Shown: piece by piece, positions 17,371 to 24,997 of the stretch | Layout of the letters: each line of letters begins with the position of its first letter | Position numbering within the stretch: position 1 is the first letter of the stretch | The notes under the pieces: generated by a model | Databases searched by the model: none | Told to the model about the DNA's origin: nothing | The model's input: the letters and a program-made list of their open reading frames with translations, nothing else | From: an uncultured Caldilineales bacterium | GTDB lineage: Bacteria; Chloroflexota; Anaerolineae; JAAEKA01 | DNA length: 64,000 nucleotides | Reading direction: 5' to 3' | Assembly (NCBI GenBank): GCA_937907455.1 | Contig: CALESQ010000071.1 | Location: forward strand, 3,124 to 67,123 | Position numbers and translations under genes: made by a program

Positions 17371-17757
17371 CTAGCGACGCAGCCAAAGCCGCCAGGCGAT
17401 CAGCCGCCAGCCTAACAACAGCAGGCCGCCGGCGCTTAAAGTGACCACAAGAAATGCCCAGGGAATACCGCCGCGTTGCAGCCAAACCATGCGCAGCAGC
17501 AGGCCCAGCGGCGCTGCCAGCAGCCACGCCAGTGCCGAGCGTGCCATAAAACCGCGCAGGCTGGTCGGCCCTGCAAAAGCTCCCAGCAGCGCGGCCAGCA
17601 GCAGCCATGCCGCGGCCAGCGGCAGGAAATTGGGCATAGCTCCGACCAGCGGATTGGCCGTATTGAGGGTTTGATGATCTGCCTGGCCGATGAACACGAA
17701 AATCAGCAGGGCTAGTAAATCACCGAGCAGCAGGATGAGTAAAGATGATCGTTTCAT
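17371..17757 (-). CDS. DUF3054 membrane protein
   Basis: Starting at MKRSSLLILL (17757) gives 128 residues. It has four hydrophobic helices with LLGDLLALLIFVFIGQADH at the N-terminus, a central AAAWLLLAALLGAF and SALAWLLAAPLGLLLRM, and a final VTLSAGGLLLLGWR. This pattern matches DUF3054, a small membrane family of Actinobacteria and Chloroflexota without assigned function. It pairs with the four-helix protein downstream. Confidence 0.75.
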   Translation of the reverse strand: MKRSSLLILLLGDLLALLIFVFIGQADHQTLNTANPLVGAMPNFLPLAAAWLLLAALLGAFAGPTSLRGFMARSALAWLLAAPLGLLLRMVWLQRGGIPWAFLVVTLSAGGLLLLGWRLIAWRLWLRR

Positions 17758-18181
17758 GGGCGGCACTATACTGAAAAGCCCGCCAGTTGTCAATCTGCTA
17801 TCTCAGACAAAATCAGCCTCATTGGCATCGCACCCGCCCTGCGCCCAGCAGAACGTATGCTCGCATTGTCCCGCCGCCACATTGGACATAAAAAACAGGG
17901 TGTGTTAAAATCAAAGCGGTTTTTGTACCGATTATAAAATTTGGTTGACCGGATATTTTTAGTGCAGCCGGCAAGCAGTCATTCGAAACGAACAGGCTTT
18001 CTACCCAGTATGAACCGTGGGTACAGCCTTCAGGAAGATATTTCTGGCTGTGGGGCGCTCCTTTGTTCCTCTATTGCCCTCAGACTTCCCGACCTTTTGA
18101 ACGTTTTTGTTTGTCGTCTGGTGTCAGACAACACAGTTTCGGTCAGCCCCAATGCCTTGAAAGGGGTACTACAACAAGAGC
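17758..18181. other. Intergenic region with a putative promoter for the PHP-AlbA_2 gene
   Basis: A gap of about 420 bases. TTGGAC (17882-17887) with an 18-base spacer to TAAAAT (17906-17911) is a plausible plus-strand promoter. The small open frame at 17941-18189 has no family resemblance and no good ribosome site, so I do not call it a gene. I see nothing else here. Confidence 0.45.
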
Positions 18182-20068
18182 GTGAGTAACGCAAAATTAA
18201 ATTCCAAAATACGTCGCCAATGGTGGCACATGGATCTGCATCTGCATTCCATGGCCTCGGCCGATTGGCGCGAGCTAGGCGCGACCTGGCTCGATTGGTT
18301 GTACAAGTGTGAGCAGCGCGGGTTGGATGTGGTGGCTATCACCGACCACAACACCGTGGCTGGCGTTGCACAATTACGTCGTGAAGTAGAGCGGCTGCAA
18401 TGGCTGGAGGCAGACAACCGTCTGCGTCCTAACGAGCGCCGTGAACTGGAAGAATATCGTCGCCTGGGGGACAAAATCCTGGTTCTGCCGGGCTTTGAAT
18501 TTACCGCTACCTTCGGTTTTCATATTCTGGGGATTTTTCCTCCCGAAACCTCGGTGCGTCAACTAGAGCATATTCTGCTCGATTTGAACGTTCCGCCTGA
18601 TCGGCTGGATCAAGGCTCCACAGAGGTAGGGGCTACAACCGATGTGTTGACCGCCTACCGCATCATCCGTCAGGCTGGCGGCATCGTCATTGCGGCCCAT
18701 GCCAATTCAACGCATGGCGTGGCCATGCGTGATTTTCCCTTTGGCGGCCAAACCAAGATCGCCTATACCCAGGACAGCAACCTGCACGCGCTGGAAATCA
18801 CTGACCTGGAAAGCCGCAGCACCCGCACCACGGCGCGTTTCTTCGATGGCTCGAAACCGGAATATCCCCGGCGCATGCGCTGCGTGCAAGGCTCGGATGC
18901 CCATCGTCTGACGCGTGACGCCAGCGAGAAGAACCGCTTTGGCATCGGTGATCGTGTCACCGAAATCAAGCTGCCCGGCGCGCCTTCCTTCCGCGCCATT
19001 AAAACTGTATTCGAGTCGAACGACTATACCCTGACCCGGCCCTATCGCCGCAAAGACGAACCGTTTGATCACATCGCAGCGGCGCGCGAGCAGGGGGCCA
19101 ACATCGTGCAATCGTTCCACGAGCGCATGACGCGCCAGGGCGGGCGCCTGTTTACCATTCTCAGCGATGTGGTTGCTTTTGCCAACACCAATGGCGGCAC
19201 CATCTACCTGGGCGCAGGGGCAAACTCAGGTCCACCGCTGGGCATTGACGAGGTGGACAAGGCTATTGCCGAGTTGCGCCTCGAGATCGAAAGCAAGGTT
19301 GTGCCTCCGCTTGAAGTCCAGGTAGATGTACAGGAAACGCAGGGCCGTCAGATTGTGCGCATTCTCGTGCCTGAAGGCCGCGAAAAGCCGTACTGCCTCG
19401 ATGACAGCCGCATTTACTTGCGGCTGGAGAGCGACACCGTGCAGGCGGTGCGCGATGAGATTGTGCGTCTGGTGCGCAAGTCGTTGCTGGACCGCGGCGA
19501 GTTGGTAGAACCTGTTCTGGTGGCCCCGGCTCCTCAACCTGAGGCAGCCAAAGCCAAAAGCAGAGGCCGCCGCGGCAGCAAAGCCGCAGCAATTGACCCG
19601 GTGTCTCCCTCTGCAGTGGATGCAGAAACCGCTCCGGTCGAAGCCGTCTCATTGCCAGCGTCCGAACCCGAACCCGAACCCGAACCCGGCTCACCGCCCC
19701 CAAAAGTAGGCGTGCAGGTGATTGAAGCCCGCGAGCGCGGTGGCACACGGTACTACACCATTCGCGATCTGCGCAACGGCAGCAGCGTCCAGAACGTCAC
19801 GTTGAAGTCAGCGCGTCGGCTGTGGCGCTACGCTATCAACCAGTTTGAGCATGGCTTCAACCCGCAAACGGTTCAATGGGTTGGTGATGTAGGCCTGGTG
19901 CGCGTGGAAAAGCGCGCCGGTAAGCAGCGCTACGACTTTGCCCAACGCCTGGCCGATGGTTCCATCGCCGTGTATTACGGCGTCACCGAAGAAGGCTGCG
20001 ATGATCCGTGGCGCCAATTCCTGGTTGGCTCTGACCAGGACGATGGTGCCGATCACGGCGACGAATAG
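18182..20068 (+). CDS. PHP phosphoesterase domain fused to AlbA_2/Schlafen-like DNA/RNA-binding domain
   Basis: A 628-residue protein from a GTG start. The PHP domain (about 15-285) has an apparently complete metal site: HMDLHLHS (His20, His22), TDHN (Asp55, His56), GFEFT (Glu107), AAHAN (His173) and GSDAHR (Asp239, His241). The domain at 305-435 reads RLFTILSDVVAFANTNGGTIYLGAG...LEVQVDVQE...YCLDDSRIYLRLESDTVQA, the AlbA_2 (divergent AAA-4, Schlafen-type) fold. A charged Pro-Glu linker (495-508) leads to a C-terminal domain with WRYAINQFEHG and VEKRAGKQRYDFAQR. A nucleic-acid-directed phosphoesterase is plausible; the exact role is unknown. Confidence 0.82.
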   Translation: MSNAKLNSKIRRQWWHMDLHLHSMASADWRELGATWLDWLYKCEQRGLDVVAITDHNTVAGVAQLRREVERLQWLEADNRLRPNERRELEEYRRLGDKILVLPGFEFTATFGFHILGIFPPETSVRQLEHILLDLNVPPDRLDQGSTEVGATTDVLTAYRIIRQAGGIVIAAHANSTHGVAMRDFPFGGQTKIAYTQDSNLHALEITDLESRSTRTTARFFDGSKPEYPRRMRCVQGSDAHRLTRDASEKNRFGIGDRVTEIKLPGAPSFRAIKTVFESNDYTLTRPYRRKDEPFDHIAAAREQGANIVQSFHERMTRQGGRLFTILSDVVAFANTNGGTIYLGAGANSGPPLGIDEVDKAIAELRLEIESKVVPPLEVQVDVQETQGRQIVRILVPEGREKPYCLDDSRIYLRLESDTVQAVRDEIVRLVRKSLLDRGELVEPVLVAPAPQPEAAKAKSRGRRGSKAAAIDPVSPSAVDAETAPVEAVSLPASEPEPEPEPGSPPPKVGVQVIEARERGGTRYYTIRDLRNGSSVQNVTLKSARRLWRYAINQFEHGFNPQTVQWVGDVGLVRVEKRAGKQRYDFAQRLADGSIAVYYGVTEEGCDDPWRQFLVGSDQDDGADHGDE

Positions 20069-20089
20069 TTTTCACCAGCGCATTCCTTG

Positions 20090-20158
20090 ATCCGTGTCCA
20101 GCGGTGTATATCCGTGGTGTTTCCGCCATGCATCACCGCCGCTGGGCACGGATTTTTT
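20090..20158 (+). terminator. Rho-independent terminator after the PHP-AlbA_2 gene
   Basis: The arms ATCCGTGTCCAGCGGTG and CACCGCCGCTGGGCACGGAT form a long stem followed by TTTTTTG. Confidence 0.75.
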
Positions 20159-20199
20159 GTTTTCCCGCTAATCCACGCTCAGGGGCCGTGCATCCGCGT

Positions 20200-21135
20200 C
20201 TATGACAGGTAGAGTATCAGCACTACCAGCAATCCCCAGGTTAGTGCAGTGAGCAGAATGGGTTTATCGCTTAACAGCAGTTCATCCGGTGCGCCCCCCT
20301 CACCCCGCACATGGATCAGGTACAGGTAACGAAACAGCGCATACAGCACCAGCGGGATAGTCAGCATCATCGCATGGTTGTCCGGCAGATTCGGGGCCGA
20401 AAAAGTATAAAGCGAGTAGGCAATCACCATGGTCGAAGTCACCAGCCCGATCAGTTGATCCAGGAAGGGGATGGTATATTCCGCCAGAATAGCACGATGT
20501 GATCCAGCGCCCTCCTCCAGCAGCACCAACTCGTGACGACGTTTACCGAAGCCTAAGAACAGCGAGCCAAGCGTGATCACCAGATACAGCCAGGGTGAAA
20601 ACCGTTCCACCTCTACCACAGCCACACCACCCGCCACCCGCAGCACAAAGCCCGCAGCAACCACCAGCACATCCACAATCACCACGTTTTTCAGGTAAAA
20701 CGAATAAGCGATGTTTAGCAGCAGATAGCCGGTCAACAGCAGGCCAAACGTGCGCTGCAACCAAAAAGCCATGGGCAGTGCCAATGCTAACAGCCCTGCG
20801 GCGGCCACCAATGCTACCTGTGGCGATAAAGCCCCCGCTGCCAGAGGACGCGTTCGCTTGCGGGGATGCTGGCGATCCTTCTCGATGTCCGCCAGGTCGT
20901 TGATGATGTATACCACGCTGGACACCAGGCAAAACAGCACAAAAGCCAGCACACTGCGCATCAGATGCTGCGGTTCAAACAGCTTACCGTCGAAAACCAG
21001 CGGCGCAAACACGACTACGTTTTTGCTCCATTGCCGTGGGCGCATCGTGCGCAGCAGCGCAACCGCCGGTGACATTCTTCCTTGTGCAGAATCGGGCGCA
21101 GTGTTCGGTTGTGATGAGGATATTCGATCAGTCAT
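20200..21135 (-). CDS. UbiA-family decaprenyl-phosphate phosphoribosyltransferase-like protein
   Basis: A 311-residue UbiA-superfamily membrane enzyme. TMRPRQWSKNVVVFAPLVFDGKL and YIINDLADIEKDRQHPRKRTRPLAAG carry the NDxxDxxxD metal motif in the form used by decaprenyl-phosphate phosphoribosyltransferases (DPPR synthase). About eight transmembrane helices follow, with a second Asp/Glu-rich loop (GFGKRRHELVLLEEGAGSHRA). In mycobacteria this reaction feeds decaprenyl-phospho-arabinose. In this organism a similar lipid-linked pentose for surface glycans is inferred. The usual partner epimerase is not in the window. Confidence 0.82.
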   Translation of the reverse strand: MTDRISSSQPNTAPDSAQGRMSPAVALLRTMRPRQWSKNVVVFAPLVFDGKLFEPQHLMRSVLAFVLFCLVSSVVYIINDLADIEKDRQHPRKRTRPLAAGALSPQVALVAAAGLLALALPMAFWLQRTFGLLLTGYLLLNIAYSFYLKNVVIVDVLVVAAGFVLRVAGGVAVVEVERFSPWLYLVITLGSLFLGFGKRRHELVLLEEGAGSHRAILAEYTIPFLDQLIGLVTSTMVIAYSLYTFSAPNLPDNHAMMLTIPLVLYALFRYLYLIHVRGEGGAPDELLLSDKPILLTALTWGLLVVLILYLS

Positions 21136-21205
21136 ACTGTGATCATATTCAATCGTATTGGGTCGTCAATTTGCCCACAGGTCAGGCCGCGGCTATCATG
21201 GCAGC

Positions 21206-22015
21206 ATGAAAGCCAACCTACGCACCGCGCGCCCACGCCTTGATGTAGCCCTGGTTGAGCAGGGTTTGGCTGAAAGCCGCGAAAAAGCCCATGCTTTGAT
21301 CATGGCCGGTCATGTTCTGGTGGATGATGTGCCGGCAGTCAAGCCCAGCCAGCTCTTGTCGCCCGACAGCACAGTGCGTCTCAAGGAAGAGTTGCCCTAC
21401 GTCAGCCGTGGTGGCCTCAAGCTGGCCGCCGCTCTGGATGCCTTTGCCATTGACCCGACCGGCCTGATAGCGGCCGATGTCGGCGCTTCTACCGGCGGGT
21501 TTACTGATTGTCTGTTGCAGCGCGGTGCCGCGCAGGTCTTTGCCATTGATGTAGGCTACGGCCAACTGGCCTGGAAGCTGCGTCAGGATCAGCGCGTGGT
21601 GTTGTTGGAGCGCACCAATGCCCGCTTGTTGGCCGGGCTGCCCGGTGACGTGCTGGCCGATCTCGCTGTGGTGGATGTTTCCTTCATCGGCCTGGACCTT
21701 GTTTTGCCCGCCATTGCCCGCTTTTTGCAGCCACATGGCCGCGTCATCGCCCTGGTAAAACCGCAGTTTGAAGCCGGTAAGGGCAAGGTGGGCAAGGGCG
21801 GAGTGGTGCGTGACCCCGCTTTGCACCGCGCCGTGTTGCAGCGGGTGCTTGAATGGGCCATCGCGCACGGCTGGCAGGCTGATGGGCTTATCCGCTCCCC
21901 GATCACCGGGCCAAAGGGCAATGTAGAATTTTTGCTGGCATTGCATCGCGGCCTTGCAGCCGAAGACCCCCCGCCATTGACGACGTGGATCGAAAGCGTC
22001 TGCGCCGCACCTTGA
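21206..22015 (+). CDS. tlyA: TlyA-family rRNA 2'-O-methyltransferase
   Basis: The ATG at 21206 gives 269 residues. The S4 RNA-binding domain is N-terminal (RLDVALVEQGLAESREKAHALIMAGHVLVDD). The SAM-dependent FtsJ-like domain begins YVSRGGLKLAAALDAF and has motif I DVGASTGGFTDCLL, with ALVKPQFEAGKGKVGKGGVVRD near the C-terminus. TlyA methylates 2'-hydroxyls of rRNA in the family members studied. It is divergent from the UbiA-type gene. Confidence 0.9.
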   Translation: MKANLRTARPRLDVALVEQGLAESREKAHALIMAGHVLVDDVPAVKPSQLLSPDSTVRLKEELPYVSRGGLKLAAALDAFAIDPTGLIAADVGASTGGFTDCLLQRGAAQVFAIDVGYGQLAWKLRQDQRVVLLERTNARLLAGLPGDVLADLAVVDVSFIGLDLVLPAIARFLQPHGRVIALVKPQFEAGKGKVGKGGVVRDPALHRAVLQRVLEWAIAHGWQADGLIRSPITGPKGNVEFLLALHRGLAAEDPPPLTTWIESVCAAP

Positions 22016-22056
22016 GATTGCAGCACTGCCAGAACGGGGCGAACCCGAGCCTGAAC

Positions 22057-22473
22057 TTACGCCGGACGAATGCCCAGATAGGTGGTATGCCCGGACAGGG
22101 TGGTGAGAATCGTTTCCGGCTGCTTCCACGGCAGCAAGCGGTGCAATTCCCGGCACGAAAGCGGGCTGTTGTCGTTCAGCAAAAACACGCGAAACACGGC
22201 CGCAGTCAACGGCACGCGGGCATCAATGAAATCCTCATGCTGTGCGCAACTGCGTTTCAGGCATTCCAGCAGTGCGTCAGCCTCGCTGACCTCACCGGTG
22301 TCTGGGTTAACCCAATCCACAATCTCGGTCTCGCGGTGGGTGACAAAACGTTGCTTGCACTCCTCGCATAGTTGTTCCAGCAGCACCAGGCGAAAGTTGC
22401 GCCCGCTGGTTTGCCACCAGTCATGGTCAATATGAAATTTAGTGTCTATAGTTGGACGTTGCCAGGGAGCCAT
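22057..22473 (-). CDS. Hypothetical protein with a single CxxC motif
   Basis: The open frame extends to 22644, but that part overlaps the upstream gene. ATG at 22473 has GAGGAAAGC directly before it and gives 138 residues. I recognise no family. The sequence has HIDHDWWQTSGRNFR, CEECKQRF (possible half of a metal site) and an aromatic-acidic DWVNPDTGEVSEADALLECL. It starts 40 bases after the 528-residue gene and is probably co-transcribed with it. Confidence 0.65.
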   Translation of the reverse strand: MAPWQRPTIDTKFHIDHDWWQTSGRNFRLVLLEQLCEECKQRFVTHRETEIVDWVNPDTGEVSEADALLECLKRSCAQHEDFIDARVPLTAAVFRVFLLNDNSPLSCRELHRLLPWKQPETILTTLSGHTTYLGIRPA

Positions 22474-22513
22474 GCTTTCCTCATCAATGGTTGCAGCGTG
22501 CGGGTGGGATGCT

Positions 22514-24100
22514 CTACACGCGGGCCATGCAAAATTCGGCCATGCCCAGCGCTTGAAAGCGCGGATTGGTAAGCAGCGCGGCGAAAACCGGGCCGGGGGC
22601 CGCGCGGTGCAGCAAATTGATGGCACTGTAGACTGTCTTGGCATGGACCGTGCCTTGCGTGCTCAAGCCCATCAACTGCGGTGCAAGTTCATCTACCAAC
22701 TCTCGGATCGAAACATTCTGACGATAGGAACGGCGGCGCAAATCATCGGTAGCCGCAGCATCGGCCTCGGCTACAATCATCGTTTCATCATAGTCACAGG
22801 CAATCGTGTGCTTTTGCATCTGAAATTTCAGATGGTTACCTTCCACCAGTGCCATGCGTACCCATTCGCGCTTAGAGCGATGCGGCTTCAAGTCAATAAT
22901 GACTTCATTAGGTACATCGGTACGTTCCAGCACTATATAGCCGCCCACCGGAATGCCATGTTCTTCGTACCACTCGCCGAGGCCGCACACATAGCGCTCT
23001 TCCGGCACAACCCAGCCGGTGAAGCGCTTACCCCAGCGCCCATCCACAAAAGTAACCAGGCTACGCTTGCCATCGCGCACCGGGAAAAAGCTGGCTGTGC
23101 GGTCGCCCAGCGGCAGCGTGCCTGAACGGCGATGTGGATAGATCAGCGCCAGATCAACCTGGGTCAGGCGGACTGAGTTGGGGGTGCTGACATTGCTTTC
23201 GCCCCATTCGTCGTTGAGTGACCATTCCAGTTGCAGCAGCGGCACTGGCAGCACTGTGCGGTCGTAGCTTTCGGCTGTGTATTGCAGGCGGCGCGGCGCG
23301 GCGATGGCCTCTTCTGGCATCAAGCGTTCCAGATACCATTCGCGGCTTTCCACTCCAATATCCACAAAGCGTTCATCCTGGCTCAGGGCCAGGTCCATGG
23401 AAAAGGCAGCCAGTGCAGGTGCTACCTCGCGCGGTAGCCCTACCTGGGCCAGGATTTCGCCGGTGTTGAGTGGCTTGCCGCTGATATCAACCGCTGCTTC
23501 GGCAATGTTCACATGCCCTTCGTGAACATCGGCCAGCAATCCTGCCAGCGACCAATAGCGCCCCAGGTTGACAAATGGCGCAGGAGTGAGTGCCAGCAGC
23601 TGCTCGCGCAGGCGGTTGCGCAGTTCTCGTCCGTGGCGTTCCAGAATCTCCGTCGGGCCGGTGATGGCTTCGTTAGCCAGCCCGGCATCGCCCGGCGGCA
23701 GGTTGAGCTTGTGCGCGCTCTTCAGGCTGGCCGCAAAATAGCGTGGCTTTTCCGTCGGCTCCAGCGTCACAGCAAGTACATCAAAATCGCCATGTTCCGG
23801 GTTTCTGCCGGGGCGGATCGCCTCGACCGTACCCGCGGCAAAGTCAAGATGCGGGAAAACCAGCGTTTGCCCGACCTGATAGCTGCTTTGCGGTTGATAC
23901 ACGGCCCCGCGCGCCAGCTCCCGGCGAATGCGTTGATCTTCGCGGCGGAAGCGCGCCTCCACCAGTGCCTGCACCAAATCGCTTTCCAGCGCGGGGCGTT
24001 CCCGGTTTTGTAAATAGTCTTGCAAAAACTCACTGTCTTCCGCAACGAGTTTGAAGTCGGAAGCCCAGTAGGATGGGTTTTGACTGGGACGATAAGACAC
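22514..24100 (-). CDS. Large hypothetical protein, first gene of a two-gene operon
   Basis: GTG at 24100 with GAGG 7 bases upstream gives 528 residues beginning MSYRPSQNPSYWASDF; the upstream extension to 24316 crosses the promoter. No transmembrane segment or Walker motif is visible. The middle contains PFVNLGRYWSLAGLLADVHEGHVNIAEAAVDISGKPLNTGEILAQVGL, which looks like a winged-helix segment, followed by beta-rich sequence (RTASFFPVRDGKRSLVTFVDGRWGKRFTGWVVPEERYVCGLGEWY). I do not recognise the family. A similar pattern of long and short unknown genes would be worth searching for across Chloroflexota. Confidence 0.65.
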   Translation of the reverse strand: MSYRPSQNPSYWASDFKLVAEDSEFLQDYLQNRERPALESDLVQALVEARFRREDQRIRRELARGAVYQPQSSYQVGQTLVFPHLDFAAGTVEAIRPGRNPEHGDFDVLAVTLEPTEKPRYFAASLKSAHKLNLPPGDAGLANEAITGPTEILERHGRELRNRLREQLLALTPAPFVNLGRYWSLAGLLADVHEGHVNIAEAAVDISGKPLNTGEILAQVGLPREVAPALAAFSMDLALSQDERFVDIGVESREWYLERLMPEEAIAAPRRLQYTAESYDRTVLPVPLLQLEWSLNDEWGESNVSTPNSVRLTQVDLALIYPHRRSGTLPLGDRTASFFPVRDGKRSLVTFVDGRWGKRFTGWVVPEERYVCGLGEWYEEHGIPVGGYIVLERTDVPNEVIIDLKPHRSKREWVRMALVEGNHLKFQMQKHTIACDYDETMIVAEADAAATDDLRRRSYRQNVSIRELVDELAPQLMGLSTQGTVHAKTVYSAINLLHRAAPGPVFAALLTNPRFQALGMAEFCMARV

Positions 24101-24188
24101 GGTTATACCTCGATTAGGGCTGGGGCTTGCGCCGCTGCCCGCAGTGCAGTCTTTGGGGGGCGCAGAGCCAACAAAAAGTCGAAAGAAT

Positions 24189-24271
24189 ATTATACCTTGT
24201 CTGGCAGGGAAAGACCAAACCAGCCGGTCTTGCCTTGCTGAATTGTCAGTCGCTTCAAAACACGCTATAAT
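24189..24271. promoter_or_regulatory. Divergent promoter pair
   Basis: Plus strand: TTGTCA (24243-24248), 17 bases, TATAAT (24266-24271), for the SH3/ligA genes. Minus strand: TTGGTC (24218-24213), 18 bases, TATAAT (24194-24189), for the 528-residue hypothetical gene. Confidence 0.7.
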
Positions 24272-24338
24272 CTTCCTTACCAGTTGCCAACGGGCAATTG
24301 CTGATTCTTCCTGCATATGCTTTTAATCTATCATTCCT

Positions 24339-24980
24339 ATGTCTGATCGTCCCACTGCTTCCTCGTCTGCCCAGTCCGAAGCCTTTGATGGCAAAATGGA
24401 ATGGCTGTACGACACTTTGGATTCTACACCGGCGCAGCAGGGCAATCGTCCGCGGCGTGGCCTGCCGTGGGGCAGCCTGCTGCTGCTCTTTATCGGCTTG
24501 CTGCTGCTGGGGGCTGTTGCCTTTTTGCTGCTTGGACCTCCACTGCCTGGCGCAGTTACTCCCACGGCTACGCCTACCCTCACCCCCACAGTGGCCTTGC
24601 CCACGCCGCAACCCACGGTGACGCCCTTTGTGCTGCCCACCGAGACTCCGGTGACGCTGCCCACCCCCAACGGCCCCTTCGCCGTGGGCGACCGTGTGGT
24701 GATCTCCAGCGCGGGGTATCAGGGGGTGCGCATGCGCGCCGGGGCCGGGCTGAGCTTTCTGACGCGCGGAGTTTACTATGTGGGTAGCACGTTGTTCGTA
24801 CTGCCGCCAGAGGATGTCACCGCGCCCTATCCGGTTCCCAGCGATGGCTACAACTGGTGGCGCGTGCGCGATGACAAAGATCTCAATGGCTGGGTGGCTG
24901 AGGTATTCCTGGAGCCTGCGCCCCTCCTTGCCCCCACGCCTGACGCCACAAACCCCACCACCGCCACCCTCGCGCCCTGA
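24339..24980 (+). CDS. Membrane-anchored SH3b-like domain protein
   Basis: A 213-residue protein with a short cytoplasmic N-terminus, one transmembrane helix (LPWGSLLLLFIGLLLLGAVA, about 43-62), and a Thr/Pro-rich spacer (TPTATPTLTPT). An outer domain of about 90 residues follows with FAVGDRVVISSAGYQGVRMRAGAG and YNWWRVRDDKDLNGWVAE, the SH3b pattern also used in the large GH/M23 protein. A Pro/Thr tail ends it. It probably binds cell-wall material. It is 17 bases upstream of ligA and shares its promoter. Confidence 0.8.
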   Translation: MSDRPTASSSAQSEAFDGKMEWLYDTLDSTPAQQGNRPRRGLPWGSLLLLFIGLLLLGAVAFLLLGPPLPGAVTPTATPTLTPTVALPTPQPTVTPFVLPTETPVTLPTPNGPFAVGDRVVISSAGYQGVRMRAGAGLSFLTRGVYYVGSTLFVLPPEDVTAPYPVPSDGYNWWRVRDDKDLNGWVAEVFLEPAPLLAPTPDATNPTTATLAP

Positions 24981-24997
24981 TTATCCCGGTTATCACC

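Noticed and set aside
17941..18189. Small open frame before the PHP-AlbA_2 gene
   Set aside because: No ribosome site, no recognisable segment, and it overlaps the likely leader of the next gene.
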